DNA from: Apodospora peruviana
Lineage: Eukaryota; Ascomycota; Sordariomycetes; Sordariales; Lasiosphaeriaceae
Reading direction: 5' to 3'
NCBI GenBank assembly: GCA_033439685.1
Contig: JAUEDM010000002.1
Span: 1,364,001 to 1,428,000 of the forward strand
Length of the DNA stretch: 64,000 nt
The notes beneath the pieces were generated by a model. That model was not told where the DNA came from. It saw only the letters and a list, made by a program, of their open reading frames with translations, and searched no databases. Every line of letters starts with the position of its first letter. The stretch's first letter is position 1. The position numbers and the translations under genes are program-made. Below are positions 1 to 10,640 of the stretch, one piece after another.

Positions 1-335
1 ATTTGTAGATCGGGGTCGACAGGCCCATCAATTGGTACCATCCTTGGAGGCGGAAGAGGAGTAGGCCCTTCGCGATACCGCCGCTCTCTCGGTGCAGCCT
101 TCCGTCCCCTGGGCACCGCCAGAAACGCAGGTTTTCTTATATCCTCTGCAAACGGCAACCTGTGGCGGCTGTCAACCTCGGACCGGGACACGATGCCTCT
201 CGCGCCAGCCTGCTCGAACGCCGTCCTCGCACGTCTGTCCTCGGGCCTGGACCTCGAGCTGTTGATATAGGCAAGGGCGGTTTCTTTAAGGAGGGCACGC
301 CTGTTTGGTTTGGCGGAGGCTGGGACGGCTGACAT
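1..335 (-). CDS. 5' part of an unknown protein, cut by window edge
   Basis: A reading frame runs leftward from an ATG at 333-335, which has A at -3, and stays open for 111 codons to the edge of the window. The remainder of the gene therefore lies outside. The protein starts MSAVPASAKPNRRALLKET and is rich in Arg, Ala and Pro, with no signal peptide, membrane segment or domain that I recognise. It is head-to-head with the broken DUF7708 gene, only about 146 bp away. The open length and good start context favour a real gene, but a chance open frame in GC-rich DNA is possible. Function unknown. Confidence 0.45.
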   Translation of the reverse strand, partial: MSAVPASAKPNRRALLKETALAYINSSRSRPEDRRARTAFEQAGARGIVSRSEVDSRHRLPFAEDIRKPAFLAVPRGRKAAPRERRYREGPTPLPPPRMVPIDGPVDPDLQ

Positions 336-481
336 TATTGGGCTATGACTCGACATCACTATGGGAAGCGTTGCGTTGATGCGAAATAATCGATTGAGAG
401 ATGGGCGGCGAGTACAAAGGTGGTCGCTAGTGAAGCGCACAGTCTCCATGCGATTGATGATGATTAGGGAACGGCCTTGGG

Positions 482-2298
482 ATGATGCTGCATTTCAGGT
501 GTGGGCGATACAGCCTCGAATGCTCGGATGCTCTGATTGGACAAATGGGGGCGAAGCATGCAGCTGAGAATCTAGGAAAGTGGAAGGCCTATTTCTTCCT
601 TGCAATCAACACCAAGGCCAAGAGTATGGCAACGCTCCTCCAAGACGACGATGGCGTCCAGGCATGGTACCTCAGCTCCGATGGCGGACAGAATGACATT
701 GCGAAAGAAGCATACCAGGAGGCCGTCGAGTATCTGAAGCATGAGTTTCGGTACAAACCACAAGCAATTGCTTGGATCGAGGGCCGACAGTCACTCAACG
801 AAATCCGCATCGAGACCCAGCATGTCGAAGCCCAATATCGAGCAGCCAGCGCGCCCAAGAAGACCGTCTTGCACTGCGTCCGCAGGATATCCGCCTGGAT
901 CATGATGTATGGCCAGGTCCTCGACGTGCTGGCGCAGAACCACCCCGAGTATGTGTCGCTTGCCTGGGGCGCTGCAAAGTTCCTTCTGATGGGAGTCCTC
1001 AATCATGAAACTCTCAACACCAATATATCTCGAGCGCTGGAGGATATCGCCAACGTCCTGCCGCGGATGGAACTGCACGCCAAGTTGTATCCGACGGAGC
1101 GGATGAAAGACAGCATGGCCCGACTATATGCTCACATGCTTCTCTTCCTTCGGCAGACCGTCAAGTGGTTTTCACGCCACTCGGTCGGGCGCGCCACCTC
1201 ATTGATCATCAGCCCCTTCGAGATCAAGTACAAGGGGCTCGTGGATCGAATCCGCACCTGTGCCAACGCCATCGACGACGAGGCCGACGCCGCCTCCCTC
1301 CAAGGCCGAGATAAAGGGTCTCCACATCGAGGTCCAGCAGAACACCAAAGGGATTGCCAAACTTGAGCAAACCATTACCTGGAGTCATGAAGCCCACGAG
1401 ATGAGACTCGACGAGTTCGACGCCAAGCTTGACGACATCCGCATCGAGATCAAAGGGATCCGCCATGCACATGCAGACATCAGGGGACCGTCACAGTCAC
1501 ACGAAGCCGTGTCATTGATCTCCAGTTCATCGAGATCCTGAACAACTTCAAACCGAAGACGTCGCCGCAGGAGATGCTGCAGCAGCAATAGGCTTTGGTG
1601 AGGCGTGCTAGCCGATGGGTCACGACAACCCGGGAATTGTGTAACTCATCCAACGCCTGGGCAGCTGGGTATCCGCGCCCACTCCTCCCATTCTCATCCT
1701 ACAAGCCGGACCTCGCGCCCAGATGAACACCAAGGAGCTCGCGATCGAGATCATCGGAATCCTCGAACCAGCGCACATGGCAGTGGCATGGCATCTCGCC
1801 GACCCTGCCGGACAGGAGAAGCCTGTCACCACCCGGACGCAGGTACTGCGCAGTTTGGTCTTCCAGATCATGAACCGCACCCCTGACCTCTTGAACACAG
1901 CAACAGTCCACCTGAAAGCTGCGAACTTCCAGTCCCAACACAGCGAGAGGGACTGGCTAGACCTGTTGTGCGTGGTGGTTAGCCAGCTCCCAAAATGCTT
2001 CCTTGTCGTCGAAGACAACTGTGAAGAGCAGGGCCTGGAATTAGTCGCAATGCTCGAGACCGTGGCCAGCCGGTGCCAGTCTTCGGGGAACATCGTCAAG
2101 ATAATGGTGCTGACCGCCGGTGCTGGTGGCGCAGACTCGGACTTGGCCAAAAACCTGTCTCAGCACAACAAGGAGGTGATAACTACCATCACGGTTCAGA
2201 AGCCGCCGCAGCCTCCCACACACCTGCGACGTCCGTGGACACGGCAGAACCATCGAGCGCTTGCCTGGGCCAGGGTGAAGAAACACGTTAGTAGATGA
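482..2298 (+). pseudogene. Broken DUF7708 STAND-like gene
   Basis: The first frame (482 to about 1295) encodes a DUF7708-type N-terminal region, with the recognisable stretches YGQVLDVLAQNHPEYVSLAW and LHAKLYPTERMKDSMARLYA. The similarity then moves to a second frame (about 1290-1490), returns to the first frame (ILNNFKPKTSPQEMLQQ) and hits a TAG at 1589-1591. It resumes in the third frame from about 1645 (PPILILQAGPRAQMNTKEL) to a stop near 2298. DUF7708 proteins belong to fungal STAND/NLR-like families thought to act in incompatibility or immunity. At least three frame changes plus a stop make an intact product unlikely, and no clean GT..AG introns explain them. The C-terminal part is also short for the family. 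Family assignment is from memory of conserved phrases. Confidence 0.7.
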
Positions 2299-3074
2299 TG
2301 TCGTCATTCAGACGCACTGTTGAAGCTGCTACCATGGTTGGAAAGACAAGCAGAGGAACTCACCACCAAGCCAATGCTTGAGGGATCTGATGCCCAAATC
2401 GCACGAGTTGGTGACCTAGGTTGGTTCTCATTTTTTTCCTTATCTCATAGCTGGCAACTTGCCGGACGGTTATCCTGAGTCTGACTGACCCTTGATCGAA
2501 CACGTAGACTGGATGAGCCGCTGCAGAGACCCGCGCACATTACTCGGTACAATCTTTAGTATACTCTGGTCTTTTGAATACCAATAAAAAGAATTATAAA
2601 AGGAGATATCAATCATGATATTCATGCTGGTAATAATAAACTCTGTGATTGTGTTTTGTAAAAAGAAAAAAGAAAGTTAGAGGAAAGGGCAAAAAACATA
2701 CAGCACCAGGGATTCCCCGGTCGTCACCGACCCGAGTACTAGTCTGGCGGTTAGGGGCTTATCTATCGGAGAGCGGACGGGATCCGGAGTTTTCCACTAC
2801 CTATGGCCGTATGTATTTTGTACAACATATATTCTCGTTTATATAATGAACATTCTTTTGTGTAAAGCTTTTGGCAGTTGGTGAATTTTAACTGGCGCTG
2901 CGGCGCAGCACAGATCCAGGAATCACCCCGCCATAACTTGCCAAGCTCCCTCCCCACCATTGAATTTCCAGGATTAAACATCAACCCAAATAACTAAAAC
3001 TGCAAAGAACCAACAAACCAAAACGCATTTTTCGTCTTGAATCCAACCGCCAATAAGTTGAAAAGAAAACAAAA
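2299..3074. other. Intergenic, AT-rich, promoter of OTU gene
   Basis: No coding frame that I can support. The stretch around 2570-2660 is strongly AT-rich. The last 100 bases are A-rich and lead into the good start context of the OTU gene (AAAACAAAAATGG). Confidence 0.5.
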
Positions 3075-4019
3075 ATGGACGACAAAGCCCTCGAGCAGAT
3101 CCAAGCTCGCCACCGCAAGGAGCAGCGCGACCTCCAATCCCGCATAACCAGCAAGAAGAAGAACGCGACCAAGAAGACGCGCAAGTTCGTCAACAACGAG
3201 TGCGCCGAGCTCGAGCGCCAGCTGAAGGAGAGACAGGCAGCGGAACTAGCTAGCCTCACACCACCACCAACCACAGATGACGAAGACCAAGACCCCCCCG
3301 AAGAGACTACTACCACAGTAAACGGTGATCTAGCCGTCCGTTTAGAAAACACAACCATTTCTCCAGCAGCGGATCCAGAGCAGCCGGCCCAACAAGAAAA
3401 AGGAGGAGGCAAAACGAAAAGAAACAGACAAAAAGAACGCCTCGCCCGCCGCGCCGCAGAATTGGAGGCAGCCGCCATCAAGGCGGAATCCGAAGCAGTC
3501 AATATGACCGACCACCGCGGAATCGAACGCACCTACATGCTCTCGCAGTTTGCCGCGCATGCCCTCACAGAGAAAGAGATCGAGCCGGACGGCCATTGTC
3601 TGTTCTCTGCTGTCGCCGACCAGCTGGTTGCCAACGACATCCCTCTAACGGCGACAACAGAAGGGAAGATGGCACCAGATTACAAAATCGTCCGACGGGC
3701 CGCGGCGGGGTATATGGCTAGTCATGCGGACGACTTCTCTGCATTTCTGGTCGACGAGACGCTCGACGAGCACGTGGTCAAGATAAGGGATACCGCGGAA
3801 TGGGGCGGGCAGCTCGAGTTGACTGCTCTGGCGAATTTTTATAAAGTGGAGATTAAGGTTGTGCAGGCTGACGGCAGGACGGAGAGCATCAAGCCGGAGA
3901 CGGAGAAAGAGTTGAAGACGTTGTGGTTGGCGTTTTATCGGCATGGCTATGGATTGGGAGAGCATTATAACTCGTTGAGGCCGAAGGCAGCCACGACGGT
4001 GGTGGCTGCGGCGGCATGA
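3075..4019 (+). CDS. OTU2: OTU-family deubiquitinase (Otu2/OTUD6-like)
   Basis: Single-exon gene of 314 aa. Residues 1-60 are highly charged and probably coiled-coil, followed by a low-complexity linker and a second basic region (about 110-140), as in yeast Otu2 and animal OTUD6. The OTU protease domain covers about 150-305. The catalytic Cys175 lies in EPDGHCLFSAVADQL with Asp172 just before it, and the catalytic His297 lies in GLGEHYNSLRP. Members cleave ubiquitin from substrates, and yeast Otu2 and OTUD6 act on ribosomes and translation factors. The ATG at 3075 has an A-rich context and is the first Met of the frame. The gene is tail-to-tail with the methyltransferase, with stop codons about 60 bp apart. 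Confidence 0.9.
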   Translation: MDDKALEQIQARHRKEQRDLQSRITSKKKNATKKTRKFVNNECAELERQLKERQAAELASLTPPPTTDDEDQDPPEETTTTVNGDLAVRLENTTISPAADPEQPAQQEKGGGKTKRNRQKERLARRAAELEAAAIKAESEAVNMTDHRGIERTYMLSQFAAHALTEKEIEPDGHCLFSAVADQLVANDIPLTATTEGKMAPDYKIVRRAAAGYMASHADDFSAFLVDETLDEHVVKIRDTAEWGGQLELTALANFYKVEIKVVQADGRTESIKPETEKELKTLWLAFYRHGYGLGEHYNSLRPKAATTVVAAAA

Positions 4020-4079
4020 TATCTTTTGGCATAGGTCTAAGGAGTTGATGTGATTATCTGTCTATGTCTACGGATTGGA

Positions 4080-5031
4080 TCACGGATGCCCCCAGACAGA
4101 GATAAAGTCAATCATGTTGCCGGTGTCGGGGTCATACCCGATCTTGTGCGTCCTCGTCGGCTGGATCTGGACAAGACGTTTGAGACCGCCTGGGGCGATA
4201 TTGTCGCAGTCTGTTTTGGAGATGAGATTGCCGGACTTCTCGTCATAGGTCAAAACCTCGCCCGGCCGCGCAAGGTGGGCGGCGTACGCTTCGGCGGTGA
4301 CGCCCCACGGCGGACCGCCAGTGCTGGCAGGCTTGTGGAGAGGCCACTCGAGGCAGACGAGCCGGCCGGTGGTTGGGGTCAGAAGGGAGGCGACGCGTTT
4401 GGCCCATTTCGGGCGGCCGTCTGTGGGCGGGAGGGCGCAGAAGAACTTTTTTGGAATGTTAGCATGTTTGCATTTTTAAGGATGGGGAATGGTGGCATGT
4501 TAAACCAAAAAGGAATATAAACACTTGAGTACGGGGTTAGCAACTTACGGTGTAATCAAAAACAAGATCAAAAGTTTCGAGACCAGTCTCTCTGGCCAAG
4601 GACGCTTCGTCAAAAAAGTCGCCCACAAGCCAGGTTACTTTCCCTTTCCCCTTTTCTTTCCTTTCTGTAACTCCCTCGTCCCATCCGCCCTCAATTTTCT
4701 CTTTCTCGGCATCTGTCCGTTCATTCTCCTTGGCTTCTGCAATAGCGCGGTCGGAAAAGTCTAACCCATACGCGTCATACCCCAACTGGCTGAGCAGGAG
4801 GACGTCATGTCCACGACCGCATCCCGGGACTAATGCTGTCGGTCTTCTCTCCGAAGAAGGGAAAAGGTCGGGATGTTGGAGGAGGAGGTCATTCAGTGCG
4901 AGACTGGGCCCGCCGCGGTCCCAGGGCGTGTAGGATTCTTTCCAGAGGGAGTCCCATGTTGACGGGTGGGCGGAGAGGGATTTGTCGAGGAAGGTGGACT
5001 GAAGGCGGCCCAGTTCTTCGGGATTTGTCAT
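4080..5031 (-). CDS. TPMT-family thiol methyltransferase, SAM-dependent
   Basis: Two exons, 5031-4549 and 4445-4080, joined in phase 0 across a 103-nt intron with donor GTAAGT and a CTAAC branch site. Product 282 aa. The SAM-binding motif I is ALVPGCGRGHDVLLL (about residues 66-80), followed by YGLDFSD. The splice joins VFDYT to FFCALPPTD, which restores the family phrase DYTF.CALPP and supports the intron. Relatives are thiopurine methyltransferases and fungal thiol or halide methyltransferases that S-methylate small thiols; the substrate here is not known. Divergent from the SDR gene at 5588 and tail-to-tail with the OTU gene. Confidence 0.88.
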
Positions 5032-5587
5032 TTTCTTGTTTTCAGGCGTTGTGGATGAAGTAAGGCAGTGAGGAAGGGGGAGTGAGTGTGTGAAAGATAT
5101 AGGACGGTGAAGTGAGCTGGGCTGAGTTGATTATTATATATCTGTTTTCGTAATGATTAGAAAATATAAACCAAAACGGCCGAATGAGACGTCTTTTACT
5201 AAGATTGATTTTTGCGTTCAACTGCAATCATCGTCATGAATACGATGTGGTGGTTTTACTTCATGATATGACGATACGTCACTCCCCCCCTTTTTTGTCC
5301 TATCTTCCATCTCATCCCCACACCAACCAACACACAAACCCCGTGAAAGCCCCTGCAAGGCTGGGCGCCCCTTTCCGGGGTAACAGGCATCTGATTGGTC
5401 GGACTTTGATCGGGATGCGAACGCCCCCATGGTTTCCGAGCCTCGGCTCACTCGCACTCTGGGGTAAGAAGGATGGGATGAGATGAGTGAGATCTCGAAC
5501 GACGACAACCATTGACTCGAATTTTTCCTCTTTTTATCGAGACAGCACTTACATAACTATCGAGTCTAGAAGGATCAAAACCTCAAA
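5032..5587. promoter_or_regulatory. Divergent promoter, methyltransferase / SDR
   Basis: 556 bp between two divergent starts. It carries one strong CCAAT-type site and otherwise no coding sequence that I can support. Confidence 0.5.
5391..5400 (-). promoter_or_regulatory. CCAAT box (HAP/CBC-type)
   Basis: The minus strand reads GACCAATCAG, an excellent match to the fungal CCAAT-binding complex site. It lies about 190 bp upstream of the SDR start and 360 bp from the methyltransferase start, so it could serve either gene. Confidence 0.45.
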
Positions 5588-6515
5588 ATGGATCTAAACA
5601 ACCTCTTCGGCGTCAAGGTAAGTCCTCTCTTCTCCCACAGCACATTCAAAACACTAACAATACCACCCATCCATCTAGGGCAAAATCGTCCTCGTAACAG
5701 GCGGCGCCAAGGGCGTCGGCCGGATGATATCCGAAGGCTTTGTCCGCAACGGCGCAAGAGTCTACATCTCCTCGCGCGACGCCGCAGCCTGCTTCGAGGC
5801 CGCCACCTCACTAAACGCCCTCGCGACCTCCTCCAAATCCGGCGGTTCCGCCGTCTCTCTGCCCGCAGACCTTTCTTCCGAGTCAGAATGCAAGCGCGTC
5901 GCGGCGGAACTCGAAAAGCGCGAAAAGAAGCTCCATGTCCTCGGTATTCCCCCCCCCCCCCCCCCCCCCCCCCTCTTCCGTATATTGACTGATGGTTGGG
6001 AAGTAAACAACTCCGGAGCAACATGGGGCACCCAATTTGACGAGTACCCCGACACCGCCTGGACGAAACTGCTCACCCTTAACCTCCAGCGCGTTTTTAC
6101 ACTAACACAAGCAGTCACGCCCCTCCTCGAAGCCGCGGCTTCGGGAGATGCAGACCCAGGAAGAATCATCAACATAGGCAGCATCGACGGTATCCGGGTC
6201 CCTATTCTTTCTACATATGCGTACAGTTCCTCCAAGGCGGCGCTGCACCACTTGTCAAGACACTTGGCCGTCGAGCTCGGTCCGCGCGGGATCACATCCA
6301 ATACCTTAGCTTGCGGTCCCTTCCCGAGCAAGATGATGGCTCACACGCTCGAGCATTTCGGAGACGAGATCAAAGACGCGAGTCCTGTTGGCAGGGTAGG
6401 CACGCCCGAAGACGCGGCTGGTGCGTGTTTGTTTCTCGCCAGCAGGGCGGGGGCGTTTGTGAATGGGGCTACGCTGAGGCTGGATGGCGGGATTTCGTTG
6501 TTGAGTAAGATATAG
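5588..6515 (+). CDS. Short-chain dehydrogenase/reductase (RhlG-like)
   Basis: Three exons: 5588-5617, 5679-5943 and 6004-6515, giving 268 aa. The cofactor motif TGGAKGVG is at the start of exon 2. The join across intron 2 restores LHVLVNNSG, the conserved NNxG element. The active-site residues are Ser in NIGSIDG and Tyr/Lys in YAYSSSKAAL. Overall similarity is to fungal proteins annotated as rhamnolipid-type 3-oxoacyl-ACP reductases; the true substrate is unknown. Intron 1 is 61 nt with a CTAAC branch. Intron 2 is 60 nt, has no stop in frame and is largely a run of 25 C. Reading through it would insert 20 residues, including a proline run, next to the NNxG motif, so I treat it as an intron. 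Confidence 0.88.
5949..5973. repeat. Run of 25 C inside SDR intron 2
   Basis: Uninterrupted cytosine homopolymer lying between the GTATT donor and the TGACTGA branch region of a 60-nt intron. Length is as given; such runs are prone to both sequencing and replication slippage. Confidence 0.95.
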
Positions 6516-6533
6516 AATCATGGGACAGAGGGG

Positions 6534-6574
6534 TTTTTTTTTTTTTTTTTTTTTTTTTGGGGGGGGGGGGGGGG
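6534..6574. repeat. T25-G16 homopolymer pair
   Basis: 25 T immediately followed by 16 G, then further G-rich sequence to about 6586. It lies 19 bp after the SDR stop codon, in the likely 3' UTR. Confidence 0.95.
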
Positions 6575-7119
6575 CGGGGGGCGGGGCATTAGATAGGAGA
6601 GCACGCGGGGTTGTGATCTATACCAATTTGGAACAGGTTATTGGAGTGTTGATTTTCATGTGGTTGACAGTGTTGTTGACCTGGTGGGTTTACCTTACAT
6701 TATGACTTGCGCTTGTGCTGTCCAGACTTTGCTCGGAGGGTTGGCTACTATTTACTATTTACTGTAGAATGGTGTATTATGTCAAATAAGAATGTCTGCC
6801 CCAGACAGATTGATTATCAAGCAGAGCGACTTTGAGACCGATGAATATTGTGAAGGAGGGTATGGTGTTAAAAACAACCTCGCTACCTCTCCTGAAGTTT
6901 TGCATTAAGTACCAGATGATACTGGCCAGAATCGTAGCACGCTATATATGGTAACTAGGTAAGTATGTAAGGAAATGAGGGGGAAAAAAGACTCCATGAT
7001 ATCAAGCCCTAAAGGAGACGTAAGGATGATCAAACCAACCACCAGCCACCATCTGCCCAAGTTGCAGAGTCCTTATCCCCGAGCCCCGAACCCAAAAGAA
7101 AATACCAGCCAGCGCCAGG

Positions 7120-7160
7120 TAATAATAATAGTAATAGTAATAACAATAATAACAATAAAA
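7120..7160. repeat. Imperfect AAT/AAC trinucleotide repeat
   Basis: About 40 bases of imperfect TAATAATAG and AACAAT units. Confidence 0.8.
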
Positions 7161-7677
7161 ACCCCAACCGGTATGTGCTTGCCGCCTATATGTGTATAAG
7201 CACCAAACCCACTTATTTTTTAATCCGTCCTTTCCCGTCCACCCGGTGGTCGGGCCCAGCCCCCAGATCGACGGCTCATGATAACACATGCGATCTTTCC
7301 CGTCCCGTATCCGGCCCAGGAAGAAAAAAACCATCTAGGCAATAAATCCGTTGCTGGTCGCCGCGTGTTCCGATAATCGAAATCGATGGATGTTTTGTGA
7401 ATTGGCTTATGACATGACTGACTGATCGACCGATTTCGTCCTCGAGAGAATAGATATCGAGTATCTGGGTATCTTGTGGCAGGCAGGCAGGTAGTTGTAT
7501 TCGGACCGGAGTGCTGTCGTCCTACCTATTCAGCTGCTCCATGTTGGAGTTGAATGAATAGGGCTCACTCGGAAAAGTAGACGGCAAGGTTTTGTAACTG
7601 TATAGTGACGAACAAAAATCGACGAATCGTGAAACTGGGTATCGAAGTCGAGACCGAACTAAAAGAAAATTGGTCGT

Positions 7678-7905
7678 CTATGATAAGCCGCAGCCCTCAA
7701 AATCTCTCATCAAGACCGCCATCTGCGCGCGCTTCGCCGCCTCGGCGACCAGCGTGAAGTCTTTGAGAAAAGAATCGGTCGACGACGTCTGGCTGTGGGC
7801 TGGTCGTCGAGGGGGTACGATCTGCGACGTCGGCGATTGCCGTGTCGAGGACATCATAGCAGACGACTGCTGCGTCGATGTCGGGGATGCGATGGGGGCG
7901 TTCAT
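7678..7905 (-). CDS. Small conserved-looking fungal protein, 75 aa
   Basis: ATG at 7903-7905 with A at -3, stop TAG at 7678-7680. The protein is Ser/Thr/Pro-rich at the start, then has PPRRPAHSQTSSTDSFLKDF and a short amphipathic helix-like tail (TLVAEAAKRAQMAVLMRDFE). The frame is open further upstream to 8097 but has no ATG there, so I chose the internal ATG. Composition looks coding and the tail resembles short uncharacterised proteins of other filamentous fungi, but that is from memory. No signal peptide or membrane segment. The 2.7 kb upstream is gene-free, so the gene may have a long leader or a large control region. Function unknown. Confidence 0.6.
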   Translation of the reverse strand: MNAPIASPTSTQQSSAMMSSTRQSPTSQIVPPRRPAHSQTSSTDSFLKDFTLVAEAAKRAQMAVLMRDFEGCGLS

Positions 7906-10640
7906 TGTGTCTGTCTGGCTTTCTCGAAGTGGGTGTCCTTGGTAAAAGGAAGGTCGGCTCACAAATGAGAGTGAACGGAAGAGAAAGCGAATAATGGCAA
8001 GACTCTTTCTGGTGATGTGTGGGATTTTGGCGACCTGGAATCCTCTCAGGCATAAAGTGTTCTTTGTATCACCGCAAGAATGATGTATTACACACACCCC
8101 AGGCAGACAGACGTGTGCTTTCTTCTGTCTACTTTGGCTTTGTTGAAAAGATCGAGATCACTGCAGCAGCGGGTCGGGATATAGACCTGATATTGCAGTT
8201 GCAGGCACCCCGTCTGGGTGAAGTTTGGAAGGTTGACCGTTTATGTGGGTTGACGAGAGAGGCCCAACAGGCTAATAGTGAAGGCAAGGTCGCCCAATAT
8301 GTGGTAATTGGGGGAGGGACGGGAAGAAGGGGGGAGTTTGTCTCTGCTGTCAATTGCCAAATGCCAAATGAATGCTCTGCAAGGCTGGCCCGATAATGAT
8401 AACGGAAGCTGAGATTCGGTGAGAGAGACAGCCGTTAGGGGTAATAACTGAGAGATGGATGGTGGGACAACAGGAGTCGGCAGTGATTGATGGCGATATG
8501 GTACGATACAGACCGGGCGATGCGAGAACAAGACAATTCGAGAAGAGAATTTGGGGGTTCAAAGGGGGCCCCCCGGTGGATATATGTGATCTGATTTGAG
8601 TGGACTTGTCAAAGAGAGATGGATGTTCGGACCCCAGAACGGGGGCTGCCCTTGATAGAACGATAAAGTTGCTGGAAGCGGCGTCATCGCACTGCCTCCC
8701 CCACCTCCCCCCCACATCTCCCTCAATCTCTTTGTTCCCCAATCTGAGTCGGCGACGCCAACGCTGCATCAGGCTGAAGCACATGAGCATCATCACACTT
8801 GACTATCCGTGAGCGCGTAGCATCTCGAGGGCCTTGACCAACTTTACACTTAGCGAAAATGCTGATCAGCTGAGGAGTCCTTCTTGTCTCTGGCGATATT
8901 ATATGTGAATGGCTAGGTCTGAGCACGCAATCCCTGGGCCGACGAGATGAAACCGAATGATTCGCACGCCTCCTGACAGTAATCAATGATTCCCTATCTT
9001 TCTTAATCTCCATCGCACCACAGGAAACGGGAATGGCGCGAGGAACGAGCTTTCGTCCTCGGGCTGCTCAGACCGTCCACGAATCATGGTTTCTACGGCG
9101 AATGTTTCCTCTTCCCCGCGAGGCCGAGGCAGTTTGTTTTGGAGGCCGGTATTAGCCTTTGTCGACCTACAACAAACTTCACGTGTGAAACTGTCCTTGG
9201 CTACCATCGGCCTCCTCCACACCGAGATACGCAACGCAGTTACGCCGTCCCAGAAAATCCAGTACAGTATGCGCGCAAAAGACGCTACCCGGGAAAACAG
9301 GACGGCATTGCCATGGATTCCGATTCGCAAGTTCCCACATCCGGAGCAACCCGGAACTTGAGCCTCCACACAACCATCCGCCGTACCGATTAACTGACGT
9401 TATTAACGGTTGTATTCGAGTTTTTGGAGTATAAGTGGGATCAGGGGGCAGGGGTAGTAGGTACGGCGCAAGGCGAAGCAAGAGAAGGAAAAGAAAAAGG
9501 CGAAGGAAACTTGGTGGTTCGGCTCGTCTAGACGGACAAAAGGGGCCGGGATGCAGCCCTGCCGAGCGACTTTATATTATCCGCTGACCGCCTCTCGCTT
9601 GAGTAGAGAACGATATAGTGGCCGGGTCCGCATATCGGATCGTGTAGTCGGGTCACAACTACTCACTCGGGTATGGTTAGACCACTGCATCGCGCATCAG
9701 GCAACGCGACGCTGGAAATAGGTCCCCTAACCAAACTGCCACATGCTTTGGAACACCAGTCATCGACTTCATCGGTGTGGATACGGTACCATTCGCGACC
9801 TTATCGCTAGGTTGCTGTCACGGGCAAGATGAACGCTATCCCCGGACCCATGGGTCTTTCTTTGTCCGGCGGAAACGCCAGAATCGGCAACTGGTTTCGA
9901 CACCTCTAGTCGGGCCGCCGCTAGTCAGATCACCGATTCTCTGTCGTTCTCCACCGAGTAAATAAGTGGGCGAGGCTAGAAGACATCTGCGGTCCTTCTC
10001 TGACCGTTAAGGCGAGCGAAGCGGACAACAGGGCCGCCGGAGAGTAATTAGCCGCTCGGAACGATGAGCTTCGATGAAGGATCAAGGTCTAGACCATCGC
10101 GACGAAGGCGAACTGTCCTGAAGAAAGAAATATCATGGCTTGGTAGCCTGAACGGGCCGAAGATCGGATCGGATAGTTATCGGTAAAGGTTACCTATCCG
10201 TAGTCATTTTGTATATGTGATGACATTTTAGACGGTACGGTTCACAGATTGCAGTAGAGTGTAAAATGGGTAAATAGAAGCGGCCAAGAAATGGGATTTG
10301 TTCTCTGACTCTCATCAGCTTGCACCCCCACCACCCCCTGCAAAATGTTCCGTAAATGCACAAAACGCTCGGGCCAATACCTCTCCTGCACGCCCGAACG
10401 GACCACCCCATGCAGGTGGGTGCGTGCGCCCGTGGCCTGGCCGGGGTTTTGACGGCGGGCCCTGCACCACTCCCCGCTGCCCGCCCGAACGGCCGGCGAA
10501 TTTTTGATGCCGAGTAACGACATCAAGGTTCGCAACAAACATCAGGTACACAACGAACACTTGATGCTGCGGTAACGAACCACAACACACACCCCGGACA
10601 AAATACCATACCAACAATAGGACGAATAATATACTACACC
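7906..10640. other. 2.7 kb gene-free region between divergent genes
   Basis: Contains only short overlapping frames without domain-like content. It separates the 75-aa gene (minus) from the Sam35 gene (plus), so it holds both promoters and probably leader exons. No tRNA-like or repeat structure seen. Confidence 0.5.

Larger units (their letters stand above)
6516..7677. other. Intergenic, 3' regions of SDR and the 75-aa gene
   Basis: Convergent 3' ends with no supported gene. It begins with a long T/G homopolymer pair and contains a trinucleotide-rich stretch at 7120-7160. Confidence 0.5.

Noticed and set aside
5724..6515. SDR read as one frame with a proline run
   Set aside because: The proline run is the translated poly-C of a 60-nt intron with good splice and branch sites; removing it restores LHVLVNNSG.
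8350..9369. Frames of 128-148 codons on the minus strand
   Set aside because: No ATG in good context, no domain-like text, and overlapping alternative frames of similar length.
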